Of a stretch of 64,000 nucleotides of DNA, positions 34,195 through 44,085 are shown piece by piece. Within the stretch, counting starts at the first letter, position 1; each line of letters opens with the position of its first letter. The stretch is from contig JAFWMI010000093.1 in NCBI GenBank assembly GCA_017513965.1, positions 1-64,000 on the forward strand, written 5' to 3'. The notes under the pieces are model-generated. The model saw only the letters and a program-made list of their open reading frames with translations. It was not told the DNA's origin and did not search any database. Origin of the DNA: Atopobiaceae bacterium (GTDB lineage Bacteria; Actinomycetota; Coriobacteriia; Coriobacteriales; Atopobiaceae). Made by a program: the position numbers and the translations under genes.

Positions 34195-34258
34195 GGAATC
34201 CTCCACTGGTATGGGAAACAATGACGACCATTGTAACCCTTCCAAAAGGATGGCACAG

Positions 34259-36163
34259 CTAGTGGATCGGGTTCTTCTTTTGTGCGTCGGGCTTGCCGAA
34301 GTAGTACCCCTGAGCGCGGTCGCATCCAATGGCATGCAAGAAATCAAACTGTTCCTTGGTTTCCACGCCCTCGCAGAGCGTGACCATGTTGAGCTCCTTG
34401 GCGAGCATAACGATGGACTCGAGTATGGGACCAGCCTTTTCGTTTTGTGGGAATCCCCGCAGGAAGGCCATGTCTATCTTGAGTACGTTAAAGCGGAAGT
34501 CCTTGAGCACGTTGAGCGACGAGTAACCGCTGCCAAAGTCGTCAAGCCAAAGCGAGAACTGCCCCTCTCGCAGCGAAGCCATGGTCTTTTGCAGTTCGCT
34601 GAGCTGTTCGGTAAGGGCGCTCTCGGTAATCTCCACGTCTAGGAGGTTGCTTGGCACGTCGTACTTCTGCGTCATCTCACGAAGGAATGCGGGAACGTCG
34701 TAGAGTTCAAAGTCCAAGCGCGAGAAGTTGAGAGAGACTGGTACAACGGGCTTGCCCGCATCGAGCTCGGCACGAAGGTCGCGGCATACCTGCTCGATGA
34801 TGCAACGATCGAGCTTGTCGATCTCTCGGTACTCCTCGAGCGTCTCGATAAAGGCGAAGGGGGGAAGCAGGCCGTACGTGGGGTCGTCCCACCGTGCAAG
34901 CGCCTCATAGCCGCACAGCTCACCGGATCCGTCGGAGCAACGAACAACTGGCTGATAGTAGACCTTAATCCAGCCGTCCGAGGCAGCGGTCTTGATGCTG
35001 TTGATGATGTGATGGCGACGTTCAACTTGCAGGTCGAGCGCTGTGTCGTACACGTAGAAGAACCGATCGGGACGCCGTTTGGTCTCGTTGCAGGCTATGC
35101 GTGCCTTGTCTATGGCAACGCCTACGTCGGTGTTCTCGCTCGTGGGCTCAAAGGCGCCCGCCTTGAGATGTAGGCGTACGTCACCGCGAAGACTGCGCAC
35201 CAGGGCACGTGCCGCCTCAACGCGCTCCTCTGCCACGTCCACCTCGCAGAGGGCGGTAAAGTGGTCGTCGGAAAAGCGCGCTACCAGTTCGTTGGCAAAG
35301 ATGTCCTGTAAGCCATGTGCCAGGTCGCAGAGCAGCTCGTCGCCGGCCAAAAAACCATGGCGTTCGTTGTACGACTTGAAGTTCTCAACGTCCATGTACA
35401 GAATCGAAAAACGCGTGCCCAGCTCATCGATTCCTTCGAGGAGTACGCCTACGGCACTGCGGAACGTATGCATGTTGGGTATCTTGGTGAGCTCGTCGTG
35501 TGTGGCGATGTATTGCAGACGCTCGTTGATTTCTTTGAGCCTCTGTTCCTTTTGCGACTCGGACTCCTTTTGGTGGTATGAGGCGAGTGCGACCACGAAG
35601 GTGGAGATCCACAGGGTAAACAGGTTGACCTGTGTGCCATAGGTGGGCGGCGCGCTCTGGGAGATGAGGAGGTAAAAGGCACCAAACGTAATGGTCGAGA
35701 ACACAAGGGAGGGTATGGGCCTCCAAGTGATGAGCCCAAACACAAAGAGCGTCATGGTCACAAAGGCAAGCACCTGTTCGCCCTTTGCGTACGAGTTGCA
35801 GCCATAGTAGATGCCAAAGGCGATGCAGGCGATGGAAAACGCCCACAAAAGGCCACGCGAAAACCTGCGGTTTCTTACCAACCCTCGCGCATATCTGAGG
35901 GAGTGGATCAAAACGGCCACGCCAAACACAAGCAAGACCACATACCAGCTCCCATGGTTGACGAGCCAGGGCAGGTCGCGGTGTTTGCCGGCCGCCAATC
36001 CCTCAAAGTATGACCGCAGCAGGCTCAGAATCATCCAGCTCTCGAGCGCGATAACAATGGCGGAAACATAAACTGCAGCGCGCATGTTGGCGTGGTCCAA
36101 GAAGGAACGTGTGCTCACGCTCTGTTTGGTAAGACCCCACCAAGCGCGTATTCGCTTGCCCAT
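34259..36163 (-). CDS. Membrane-bound cyclic-di-GMP phosphodiesterase (degenerate GGDEF plus EAL)
   Basis: A 634-residue protein. Residues 1-205 hold about six membrane helices. Residues 220-365 are GGDEF-like with the signature replaced by RFSDDHF, so no cyclase activity is expected. Residues 380-630 are an EAL domain with YYQPVV, YEALARW, the Asn of [29 protein letters not shown] and AQGYYFGKP, so hydrolysis of cyclic-di-GMP is likely. ATG at 36163 has AAAGGAG seven bases upstream; the frame is open to 36298. It shares its design, but not its membrane part, with 7055-8977. Confidence 0.88.
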   Translation of the reverse strand: MGKRIRAWWGLTKQSVSTRSFLDHANMRAAVYVSAIVIALESWMILSLLRSYFEGLAAGKHRDLPWLVNHGSWYVVLLVFGVAVLIHSLRYARGLVRNRRFSRGLLWAFSIACIAFGIYYGCNSYAKGEQVLAFVTMTLFVFGLITWRPIPSLVFSTITFGAFYLLISQSAPPTYGTQVNLFTLWISTFVVALASYHQKESESQKEQRLKEINERLQYIATHDELTKIPNMHTFRSAVGVLLEGIDELGTRFSILYMDVENFKSYNERHGFLAGDELLCDLAHGLQDIFANELVARFSDDHFTALCEVDVAEERVEAARALVRSLRGDVRLHLKAGAFEPTSENTDVGVAIDKARIACNETKRRPDRFFYVYDTALDLQVERRHHIINSIKTAASDGWIKVYYQPVVRCSDGSGELCGYEALARWDDPTYGLLPPFAFIETLEEYREIDKLDRCIIEQVCRDLRAELDAGKPVVPVSLNFSRLDFELYDVPAFLREMTQKYDVPSNLLDVEITESALTEQLSELQKTMASLREGQFSLWLDDFGSGYSSLNVLKDFRFNVLKIDMAFLRGFPQNEKAGPILESIVMLAKELNMVTLCEGVETKEQFDFLHAIGCDRAQGYYFGKPDAQKKNPIH

Positions 36164-36213
36164 GAATGACTCCTTTCGTACACGCCTGCATTGTACAGGA
36201 CTGCGAAGGCATG

Positions 36214-37404
36214 CTAGTGCAAGAGCACGTATAGGATAAGGCCAAGAACAAAAGATGCGAACGTCGCCAAAAGAAGTGTCGGTAATTCCTGACGCCACGT
36301 GAGGCGCGCGAAGAAGGGGTGCCGACGCAGCAATCGCTTGTCGAGCAGTAGATAGGCTAGTGCACTGAGTGGTACGACAAAGTAGAAGACGTACAGAACG
36401 GTGCGTACGCCAAGCGTGCTTTTTGCCAACGAATCGCTAGGATGGATAAACCCTGCGGCAAACGCACCGGCAAGGAATATGCCCAATAGGCCCAAGACGA
36501 TGATGTCCCAAAGAATGCCGATTGCTATGGGAACGCCTTTTGACGTTGCAAGAGAAGCCGCTTTTCGTGCGGAGGCATTGCTTGGCAGGTCGTTCGTATC
36601 AGTGACTGCCGCGACAAGGTCGTCCCTGAGCGCACGTGCGGACTCGTAGCGCGCGGTGGGGTCGAACTGAGTCGCCTTAACGAGTATGGGTCGCACGTGC
36701 GTGGGAATTCTGGGGTCTTCAAAGCCGTTCTCACGCAGCTGCGACGTGGGGTCTTCGCCTGTGAGGCAGTACGAGAGCGTCATGCCGATTGCATACACGT
36801 CGCTCGCGACCCCTGTTTGGCCAAATCCAAATTGCTCGGGAGGTGCGTATCCCGGCGTACCGTATCGCGCGGTGTCGTGCGTGGCCTCCTCGTTGAAGGT
36901 GCGTGCTATGCCCAGGTCGATGAGGAGCAAACGTCCGTTTGCCAGCATTATGTTGGAGGGCTTTACGTCGCGATGAATAATGGGCTTCTCAAGATTCTCG
37001 TGGAGCTCGGTGAGTGCGTCGCAAAGAGCGGGACCTATGGATTCCAAGAGAGGTAGCCCCGGACCGTCCTGCTGCACGCGTTCGCGTAGCGTGATTCCGT
37101 GCAGGTACTCCATCACCACATCCGTAGTCTCTCCCGTGGATGAGAAGTCGTAAACAAACGGCTGATGGGCCAGCGCGTTGCCGGCTGTTTGTGCGCGCAG
37201 GATGAGCTGATAGGCGGTGCCAAGGCCGGTGTCGTGTGCAAAACGCTTGCGAATAAAGGGGCCAATGCGCTGGTCTGCATCCGAGGCCTTGTATACGACC
37301 TCGGTGGTTTGCTCGGGGGATATGCGAATGGTGCGCTTAACCTCATAGCCGTCGATAACGGTGTTGAGCCATTCATCCAAGTCGTGTGAGAAATCGCTAT
37401 CCAT
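36214..37404 (-). CDS. Membrane-anchored serine/threonine protein kinase
   Basis: A 396-residue protein. Residues 15-280 form a Hanks-type kinase with the catalytic loop HRDVKPSN at 144-151, the metal-binding DLGIA at 163-167 and the activation segment GTPGYAPPEQ. The glycine-rich loop is replaced by IRISPEQTTEVVYKA, so nucleotide binding is unusual; FIRKRF may supply the conserved Lys. Three or four membrane helices follow (residues 315-395), with no external PASTA sensor. ATG at 37404 lacks a clear ribosome binding site and follows a REP-like palindrome. It sits 50 bases upstream of the EAL gene on the same strand. Confidence 0.85.
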   Translation of the reverse strand: MDSDFSHDLDEWLNTVIDGYEVKRTIRISPEQTTEVVYKASDADQRIGPFIRKRFAHDTGLGTAYQLILRAQTAGNALAHQPFVYDFSSTGETTDVVMEYLHGITLRERVQQDGPGLPLLESIGPALCDALTELHENLEKPIIHRDVKPSNIMLANGRLLLIDLGIARTFNEEATHDTARYGTPGYAPPEQFGFGQTGVASDVYAIGMTLSYCLTGEDPTSQLRENGFEDPRIPTHVRPILVKATQFDPTARYESARALRDDLVAAVTDTNDLPSNASARKAASLATSKGVPIAIGILWDIIVLGLLGIFLAGAFAAGFIHPSDSLAKSTLGVRTVLYVFYFVVPLSALAYLLLDKRLLRRHPFFARLTWRQELPTLLLATFASFVLGLILYVLLH

Positions 37405-37429
37405 GGGCAACAGTGTAACGCAAAAGGGC

Positions 37430-37496
37430 GCGTAACAACAAAGGGACTGCCCCTTGCTAAGAGACAGTCCCTTGTTTGCGGTGCGCAACGTGTTAC
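37430..37496. repeat. GGGACnGTCCC palindrome (REP-like)
   Basis: AACAAAGGGACTG and GACAGTCCCTTGTTT face each other around CCCCTTGCTAAGA, with the outer bases GTAAC and GTTAC also paired. It lies between the kinase gene and the end of the helix-turn-helix gene and belongs to the dispersed family. Confidence 0.7.
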
Positions 37497-37921
37497 GGCA
37501 GGGAGAGGGTCCGTTCGTTGCGCTGGTAGAGCGCGTCGTTTACGTCGGCAAGAGATGCGTGCCGATCCAGGCAGAAGATGATAATGGCATCGCGTCGGTC
37601 CTTGCAATACAGGCGGCTGGCCCCACCTGCCGTAAGGAGCCGGTCGGTCTCGCGAAGCGAGAGACCCATGGCAAACGCCAACTGCAGAATCTTGTCGCGA
37701 TTTGGCTTGGTTTTGCGTCCGGTGAACAGCTCGTAGCCGTACGTCTCGTTGATGTTTGCGGCGTGAATCACGTCCTTACGCACGAGCCCGTGCGTGTTGA
37801 GCAGCTCCTGCAGGTAGTCGCTCAGCTCACGCGTGTTCACGTCGTGCGTGCGCAAGAAGGAGTCTGGATCGGGTGAGTCCAGCAGTTCGTTGAGCATTTC
37901 TTCGGTTAGCGGCTCGTCCAT
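37493..37921 (-). CDS. Helix-turn-helix protein of unknown target
   Basis: A 142-residue soluble protein. The N-terminus is acidic (MDEPLTEEMLNELLDSPDPD), followed by an XRE-like helix-turn-helix with GLVRKDVIHAANINETYGYE and KTKPNRDKILQLAFAMGLSL, then a short C-terminal domain (KDRRDAIIIFCLDRHASLAD). Members of this type often sit beside Hanks-type kinases, as here, and may be their substrates or regulators. ATG at 37921 is supported by GGGAG four bases upstream. Confidence 0.75.
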   Translation of the reverse strand: MDEPLTEEMLNELLDSPDPDSFLRTHDVNTRELSDYLQELLNTHGLVRKDVIHAANINETYGYELFTGRKTKPNRDKILQLAFAMGLSLRETDRLLTAGGASRLYCKDRRDAIIIFCLDRHASLADVNDALYQRNERTLSLP

Positions 37922-37961
37922 CGTGCTCCCAATCATTTGGTCTGCGGTGTCCATTGTCCGG

Positions 37962-38771
37962 CTACGAAACGGTCCAGCTAATGTCCGAGTCGTCCTGGAA
38001 TAGGTTGGAGTAATACAGAATCTTAACCGCATCCCCCTCAAAGTATACATTGCCCGTAACGGTGCCGCCCTTCTTGAGCTTGCCCGACTCGAGCTGCTCG
38101 TCATTGGTGTAATACGTCGAGTACTTTTCGGCGCCATCCGCATTCTCGCTCTTCCAGTCGAGAGTGTTAAACGACACGTTCTCGCTGCCGTTGTTCTTGT
38201 AGGTTACGTTTGCGCATACCAGCGTCTCGTCGCTGTATGAACGCGTGACCGTGGAGAAGGAGTTAACGGTAATGTCGAGGCCGTTTTCGAGCGTTACGGT
38301 TTCGCCTGCCTTCATGTTGGAATAGTCGGGTTTGGGCTCCTCTTTCTTGACCTCCTCGGCCTTGGTTTCCTCAGCCTTGGTTTCTTCGGCCTTGGTGTCC
38401 TCTTTGGACGTGGCCTCGTCCTTCTTCGCGTCCTCTTTTTCGTCCTTGGTGGAGGTGGCAACTGGCTGATCGCCCTTCTTTAGCTCCTCAGCCGCCGATT
38501 TGAGCGCGGACGAGTACAGGGACTGGGTGGCGAGCACAATCACAAACGAGACCACCGCAAGAACTACGCCTGCGATTGCCAGACCCTTGCTGTCGTTCTT
38601 CCCGCGAGTGGCACCGACCAGGGCGATGGCTGCGAGGATACCGCCCACAATGGCCATGATGAAGGAGAGGTTGTTGATGATGGGGAGGAATGACGTAACC
38701 GCAGCTAAGATGCCAAGCACGAGTCCCGCAATAGCAAGCCCTGAGGTTTTTTTGGTTGTTTCTTCTGACAT
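37962..38771 (-). CDS. DUF4190-type membrane protein with a DUF4352-like external domain
   Basis: A 269-residue protein. Two membrane helices (residues 10-35 and 60-82) with GLAIAGLVLGILAAVTS and GLAIAGVVLAVVSF match DUF4190. A low-complexity linker of KAEET and KEDAKKDE repeats (residues 105-145) follows, then an outer immunoglobulin-like domain (VTLENGLDITVNSFSTVTRS to the end) like DUF4352/DUF5067. Such proteins are common in Coriobacteriia and have no known function. The linker DNA is a short direct repeat, prone to length change. Confidence 0.82.
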   Translation of the reverse strand: MSEETTKKTSGLAIAGLVLGILAAVTSFLPIINNLSFIMAIVGGILAAIALVGATRGKNDSKGLAIAGVVLAVVSFVIVLATQSLYSSALKSAAEELKKGDQPVATSTKDEKEDAKKDEATSKEDTKAEETKAEETKAEEVKKEEPKPDYSNMKAGETVTLENGLDITVNSFSTVTRSYSDETLVCANVTYKNNGSENVSFNTLDWKSENADGAEKYSTYYTNDEQLESGKLKKGGTVTGNVYFEGDAVKILYYSNLFQDDSDISWTVS

Positions 38772-38984
38772 GGGTGCTCCAATCGTCTGGGGAAGACAGG
38801 TCTTCCACCCATGATGCGAGATACGGCTTGCCGTTTCATTAGCTCGCAGCTAATGCGCGCTTTGGTGCCATGCCCATTGCTCGGGCATGTTAATACCGCG
38901 TGAGCGTTGCGGAGATAAACGAGCATCTTGCCGCTTTCCCCCTATACTGAGGTGGTAAGCGCAATATCGGTTTCGGGGGTATAT

Positions 38985-40406
38985 ATGGGTGCGTTTTTTG
39001 GTGCTGCTTCCAGACGCGACGTAACTCTTGACGTGTTCTTTGGCGTGGACTATCACTCTCACTTGGGTACAAGGCGTGCGGGCATGGTTATGCGCGACGG
39101 CAACGGTGTGTTTAACCGAGAGATTCATTCGATTGAGAACACCCCGTTTCGCACGAAGTTTGAACGCGACCTACTCACGTTTCGCGGATGCACGGGAATT
39201 GGCTGCATAAGCGATTCGGATCCGCAGCCTCTTCTCATAAGGTCGCATTTGGGTGTATTTGCGCTGGCGACGGTTGGTGCCGTGGTCAACTCCGAGCAGC
39301 TCATCGATACGTTTACTGGCGTGGGACACCAGTTTATGGCTATGAGTTCGGGTGACGTGAATGTGACAGAGCTCATCGCGGCGCTTATCAACACACAGAG
39401 CAGTCTTATTGAGGGCATTCAGTATGCGCAGGAGCAGATTGAGGGTTCTCTTACGCTGCTGGTTATGAACGCGGATGGCTCACTTATTGCGGCTCGCGAC
39501 AAGATGGGACGCCTGCCCGTGCTGATTGGCAAAGACGACGACGGGTACTGCGTTACGTTTGAGAGCTTTGCCTACGGCAAGCTGGGATATGTGGACGAGT
39601 ACGAGCTTGGCTCTGGCGAGATTGTGCGCATAACGGCAGACGGATACGAGACGCTGGTGCCCGCGCGTGACGAGATGCGTATCTGCGCGTTTTTGTGGGT
39701 GTACTACGGGTATCCCAACTCGAACTATGAGGGTCAAAACGTTGAGGTCATGCGGTATCGCAACGGCGCCATTATGGCCAAGCTCGACGAAGAGCGAGGC
39801 CTTTTGCCCGACGTAGACTATGTGGCGGGCGTGCCGGACTCTGGTTTGCCGCACGGCATTGGCTATGCCACCGAGTCACAAAAGCCATTCGCTCGGCCAT
39901 TCGTTAAGTACACGCCCACATGGCCGCGCTCGTTTATGCCGGCAAACCAAGAAGTGCGTAATCGTGTGGCCAAGATGAAGCAGATTCCCGTGCCCGAGCT
40001 CATCGCCGGCAAGAAGCTGCTGTTTGTGGATGACTCGATTGTGCGTGGCACCCAGCTACGAGAGACGGTTGACTTCTTGTATGGTGCCGGGGCTGCCGAG
40101 GTGCATATGCGATCCGCATGCCCGCCCATTATGTTTGGCTGCAAATACCTGAGCTTCTCGCGCTCGAACTCAGACTACGAGCTTATTGCCCGCCGCAAGA
40201 TTCGCGAGCTCGAGGGCGACGAGGGAGAGGCGCACATTGCGGAGTACGCGGACGGTCGCACGGAGCGCGGGCATTGCCTGCTTCGCTCCATTTGCGAAGA
40301 CATGGGCTTTGACTCGCTCAACTTCCAAACGCTTGACGGCATGCTCGAGGCAATAGGCATAGACCGCCACAAGATCTGTACCTATTGTTGGACTGGCAAG
40401 GAGTAG
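38985..40406 (+). CDS. purF: Amidophosphoribosyltransferase (PurF) homologue lacking the N-terminal catalytic Cys
   Basis: A 473-residue PurF-like protein. The glutaminase domain begins [20 protein letters not shown], so the essential Cys that follows Met in PurF is Gly. The phosphoribosyltransferase domain is intact, with the PRPP loop [17 protein letters not shown]-terminal cysteines (CPPIMFGC and CTYCW) could bind an iron-sulfur cluster as in Bacillus PurF. Without Cys it cannot use glutamine and might use ammonia or do another job. ATG 38985 follows GGGGGT. Its end overlaps the next, convergent gene by 25 bases. No other purine genes are near. Confidence 0.82.
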   Translation: MGAFFGAASRRDVTLDVFFGVDYHSHLGTRRAGMVMRDGNGVFNREIHSIENTPFRTKFERDLLTFRGCTGIGCISDSDPQPLLIRSHLGVFALATVGAVVNSEQLIDTFTGVGHQFMAMSSGDVNVTELIAALINTQSSLIEGIQYAQEQIEGSLTLLVMNADGSLIAARDKMGRLPVLIGKDDDGYCVTFESFAYGKLGYVDEYELGSGEIVRITADGYETLVPARDEMRICAFLWVYYGYPNSNYEGQNVEVMRYRNGAIMAKLDEERGLLPDVDYVAGVPDSGLPHGIGYATESQKPFARPFVKYTPTWPRSFMPANQEVRNRVAKMKQIPVPELIAGKKLLFVDDSIVRGTQLRETVDFLYGAGAAEVHMRSACPPIMFGCKYLSFSRSNSDYELIARRKIRELEGDEGEAHIAEYADGRTERGHCLLRSICEDMGFDSLNFQTLDGMLEAIGIDRHKICTYCWTGKE

Positions 40407-42283
40407 TCGGCGCAAAGCCAACGGGGGAGTTCGGCGCTCACGATGCGGGCGCAGATGTATGCACGCTCCAAGGTTAGGACGGTCGTGGCGGCATACCCTT
40501 CCGTTCCATGGGGCACCAACACGAGTGCGTGGCTTGCGCGGGTTGACTCCTGTTCCAGCGCAAGCGGCAGGAGCAGGCGCAGGCTGTTGGTCTGCGGATC
40601 GTATGCCGGGGTCGCAAGCCGATAGTCTCGTTGTGCGCGCATGATCGCGGTGTCCATGGCCGGCTGGAGCGCGTGGCCGTATGTTCTTTCCAAACGCGGC
40701 TCTGCGTAGGTGGTAAACGGTGGCGCCAGTGTAATGTCTTCCAGCGCACGTACATAAGACGCTGGCTCAGGTGCTTCTTGCGACGTGGCGACGCAAAAGC
40801 CACCGAATGCCCAAGGGATGTCATCCTCTTGGGAGCACAGACGCATGAGTATGCGCTCTCCGCGAGAGGTGAACAGGCCCGTGTCGAATGATGCTCCGTC
40901 ACCGTCTTGATCGGGGGCTATCTTGTTTTCCATCCGCACGCGATAGAAGGTGAGCGTGAGGTATTCGCGCAGGACCTCGTAGTCGGTTCCCCAGTGCTCG
41001 GGGGCCGCCAGCGATGCAAGTTCGCTGAGCAGGTCTTGCCAGGGGCCAAGTGCGACGAACTGGGCAAACGAGCGAGCCGGGCTTATCGTGGCATACATGC
41101 GCTCGTTGCTGCCCAAGAGCTCGTACCACACGCCATCGTCTGCGGAGGGAAGTCCCTCAAAGCCCACCTCGTTGATGTCTCCGGCGTCAACGTCCATCAG
41201 CTTCCAACGCTTGTTAGAGGTGGTTCGTGTGATGCGGTGCATGGAAATCTGCACGTGTTGGTCTTTCCTTGCGCGCAGATAGCGCAGCGGGAAGGTAACA
41301 ACGCCATGGCTGTTGGTGTAGTTGTTGGTCGAGCGTGCCACACGCCAGTCCTCGTCGAGGATCGAGACGGGGTCGATGTCGAGGGGAAGCACCTGATAAA
41401 GGACCGAAAGCTCCTCATCTGCACAGAGCACTTCGCTTGCGAAGCGATGAGGAACGAGCGGAGGGTCGGGCTGGGCAGAGTCCGCGCTTGATGGCTGGGG
41501 AGCTGGAGACGGAGCCTGCTGTGGCGAGATGAACTCTTCAAGACCTTCGTATGGATCGTAGGTCACGGTAATGGAGATGCTGGGCTCGGCGACTTGCTCT
41601 GCCTCGGGCGTGGGCTCTGGTGCCGGCTCGGTTGGCGGCTCTGGTGCGGGTTCCGGATTGGCTGCCGGCTCCGGCTCGGGCTTGGACTCGGCCGCAGTCA
41701 CGATTATTGGCTCTGGCTCCGGCTTGGCATCAGCCACAGGCTCCGAATCCGGCTTTGGCATTGGCTCAGCGACGACCTCTTGCTCGGGCTCGACTGTGGG
41801 ATTGGCCTCAGTCGTCGGCTCCGGTACGGGTTCCGGATTGGCTGCCGGCTCGGGCTCGGGCTCAACCATCGGCTCCGGCTCGGTAATAACTTTTGGTTCC
41901 GGTTCCGGCCTGCCTTTTGGTCGTGGCTTTGCAGGTCGTACGGTCTTCGGAGAACGCTTGCGTTTCCACGACTTTGGCCCTGCCTTGCCGGTGGGCTTGG
42001 TGTCGGTGCCTTTGTCCTCTTCCTGCGCGAGCAGCTGATCCCATTCCGGACGGGCGAGGACGGTGGCATACACGCGCCCCTTCTTAAAAACCGTGAGGCG
42101 CACAAAATCCTCGAGCTGCTCGAGCAACTCTCGTGCGTCGGCACATTCTAGGTCGCTAGGCCAGATGTCATCCTGCAAAAGGACCTCTTCCATGCGCGCC
42201 AGCATGGTTTGCTTACCCACGCCTATCTCGCGAACAAAGAGCTGGTAGAGGTAGAGCCTATTCCCTGGCGTGATCCTGGGCAT
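40382..42283 (-). CDS. DUF3825-like protein with a long Pro-Glu linker
   Basis: A 633-residue soluble protein in three parts. Residues 1-85 are a small helical domain ([36 protein letters not shown]), possibly a winged helix. Residues 95-265 are a basic patch followed by a repetitive EPEPxPEP linker. Residues 285-633 contain [20 protein letters not shown] and later [20 protein letters not shown], which resemble DUF3825, a domain met in putative RNA-binding proteins. Identification is moderate. It is convergent with purF and overlaps it by 25 bases. Confidence 0.65.
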   Translation of the reverse strand: MPRITPGNRLYLYQLFVREIGVGKQTMLARMEEVLLQDDIWPSDLECADARELLEQLEDFVRLTVFKKGRVYATVLARPEWDQLLAQEEDKGTDTKPTGKAGPKSWKRKRSPKTVRPAKPRPKGRPEPEPKVITEPEPMVEPEPEPAANPEPVPEPTTEANPTVEPEQEVVAEPMPKPDSEPVADAKPEPEPIIVTAAESKPEPEPAANPEPAPEPPTEPAPEPTPEAEQVAEPSISITVTYDPYEGLEEFISPQQAPSPAPQPSSADSAQPDPPLVPHRFASEVLCADEELSVLYQVLPLDIDPVSILDEDWRVARSTNNYTNSHGVVTFPLRYLRARKDQHVQISMHRITRTTSNKRWKLMDVDAGDINEVGFEGLPSADDGVWYELLGSNERMYATISPARSFAQFVALGPWQDLLSELASLAAPEHWGTDYEVLREYLTLTFYRVRMENKIAPDQDGDGASFDTGLFTSRGERILMRLCSQEDDIPWAFGGFCVATSQEAPEPASYVRALEDITLAPPFTTYAEPRLERTYGHALQPAMDTAIMRAQRDYRLATPAYDPQTNSLRLLLPLALEQESTRASHALVLVPHGTEGYAATTVLTLERAYICARIVSAELPRWLCADYSLPVQQ

Positions 42284-42803
42284 GGTGTGTCCTTCGTTTG
42301 AGGTTGTCTGTTTCTAGCTTACTACCTTATGGGCGTTTGTTCGACAACTCCTCTAATACCTCCAAGGCTGAACGTAGATTCTGGTGTTGTCGCTTTGGGA
42401 GTGTCGCTTTGGGGGGGCCGAAAAAAGCACAGGGGCTTATTTGTTGAAAACCCACGGGCTCTCTTTTTGACGCTTGCGAGAAACCCGAGGTGGTGGGCTT
42501 GCGATGGCCGTTGGTCTCAAACCCCTGCATGGGTTATGTATAAAAAGTCCTGTGGGCTTTTGAGAATGTGCGCCGGCAAGCAAAACAGGTCCGCTCACCG
42601 GTGTTTGCGCGTTGTGGCATGGGGCATCAAACGACGGAACACGATTCCCAGAAAGAGCGTTCGCCTGCCTTAGCTGCGAAAAGAGAGGGCGTTGCGCGGC
42701 TGGAGGACCAACGCCGCAAGTTATGCGTATGCGTGGTGCAAGGTTCGTGCATGCGTCGGTCGCTACGGTTGCTGCATGGACCCTCAACCGTTAGGAGGCG
42801 CGT
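42284..42803. other. Intergenic region without a supported gene
   Basis: About 520 bases between divergent genes. Scattered short hairpins (CCCACGGGCT near 42450 and AGTCCTGTGGGCTTTT near 42547) are present, but no open frame has a ribosome binding site or family match. It must hold the promoters for both flanking genes. The ribosome binding site AGGAGG for the next gene is at 42794. Confidence 0.4.
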
Positions 42804-43820
42804 ATGTCTATGGTACATGGCAACGTTTGGGGCATTTGGTGGTGGAGGATTACGGCAAAGGGCATAATCGTCGACAACCTGCGCAAAGGCCGATGTTCGC
42901 TGCCGCGCTACAGCCGTGAGCTTGCGCGTGATCACAGGAAACAAGCCGCCGCAGTGCATGAGCAGCTTGTTAAGCGTGGCGTTCCACAGGCGGTTCCCGT
43001 GGAACTCATGTATTCGGGCACCATACAACGTACGGGAAACAGGTTTGTTGTTCCACGCCAGTGGAACGGGTTTGTTTGCAGTGGGTCACTGTGCGTCGTG
43101 GGCAGCGATTGGGTGTGCGCACCCGAATTCTGTTATCTACAGGTATGCGGATCCATTAGATTTACGGTGCGGGAGTCTTTGGCCGAATGGCAATGTCTCG
43201 TTATTTTGGTCGAACTTGGCTGCGAACTTTGCGGAACATATAGCAAGGCAATCAGCAAGCGCGGTTTTAAAGATCGAATTACGCCGCTCTGCAGTACAAG
43301 ACAGCTCTTGGAGTTCCTTGGTCGTATGGCCTTTGAATATGGGGCCAGCCGTGCGTTTGATGCCCTGCGTTGGATTCTCGACGGGCTGCGTTCTCCTATG
43401 GAGACGGTGCTTTACCTTATGCTTTGCATGCCCCAACACTGGGGTGGACTTGCGCTGCCGCGACCCTATGCGAATTACGGGCTAGAGGTGCCCGAACACC
43501 TGTGGGATAAGACAAGCAAGCGGACCATCGTGCCAGACCTCTTTTGGCCTGAGGCGAATCTGGCAATTGAGTACGACAGCGACGAGGAGCATACGGGACG
43601 AGATCACGAGGACCAGGAACGTCAAGAGCTTGCTCAAGACATGGGGCTTAAGGTGATCACCTTCCGCAATTCCGACATGGCCAATCTTACGCGGTTTAAC
43701 GCAAAGGCGCGTTCGGTCGCCACGTATCTGGGTTGGGGAGCGCTGCCGTTGGACGCTGCGTTTTTGTTGGTGCAAAAGACGCTGCGAGACATGCTTATGT
43801 ATCATGAGCGGTGGATTTAG
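42804..43820 (+). CDS. Orphan protein with a C-terminal PD-(D/E)XK (DUF559/VSR-like) fold
   Basis: A 338-residue protein. The N-terminal 200 residues (RKGRCSLPRYSRELARDHRK, later FRVTVRESLAEWQCL-like strands and TRQLLEFLGRMAFEYG) look like a helix-rich DNA- or peptide-binding part that I cannot name. The C-terminal part reads IVPDLFWPEANLAIEYDSDE and then ERQELAQDMGLKVITFRN, the pattern of very-short-patch-repair-like and DUF559 endonuclease folds, with PD and E-x-D catalytic candidates. No methyltransferase or toxin partner is nearby. Its codon use is less G+C-rich than its neighbours, suggesting transfer. Confidence 0.6.
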   Translation: MSMVHGNVWGIWWWRITAKGIIVDNLRKGRCSLPRYSRELARDHRKQAAAVHEQLVKRGVPQAVPVELMYSGTIQRTGNRFVVPRQWNGFVCSGSLCVVGSDWVCAPEFCYLQVCGSIRFTVRESLAEWQCLVILVELGCELCGTYSKAISKRGFKDRITPLCSTRQLLEFLGRMAFEYGASRAFDALRWILDGLRSPMETVLYLMLCMPQHWGGLALPRPYANYGLEVPEHLWDKTSKRTIVPDLFWPEANLAIEYDSDEEHTGRDHEDQERQELAQDMGLKVITFRNSDMANLTRFNAKARSVATYLGWGALPLDAAFLLVQKTLRDMLMYHERWI

Positions 43821-44085
43821 CATGCGAACGGCGCTTTTGTCAAACAGGGACGAGAGAGTATTTGTACAAAAGCCATAGGGGCTTTTGGGGGCAAGCGCGA
43901 GATTACAGAGGTCAACGCGTTGTCCATGCCAAAGAGCCCAAAAGGGGCTGTGCTTATTTGTTAAATAAGGCTATAGGGGTATACCCCGAGCCCTTTGAGT
44001 CCACGCGAGTGCTCGTGTTGCGCAAACGTGCCATAATGGAACGACGCATCAAAAACACACCACCACAACCTAAGGACGCAGCACC

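Noticed and set aside
41571-42151. Plus-strand Gly/Ser- or Leu-rich open frames
   Set aside because: They are antisense shadows of the Pro-Glu repeat of the DUF3825-like gene, which has the better start and flanking domains.
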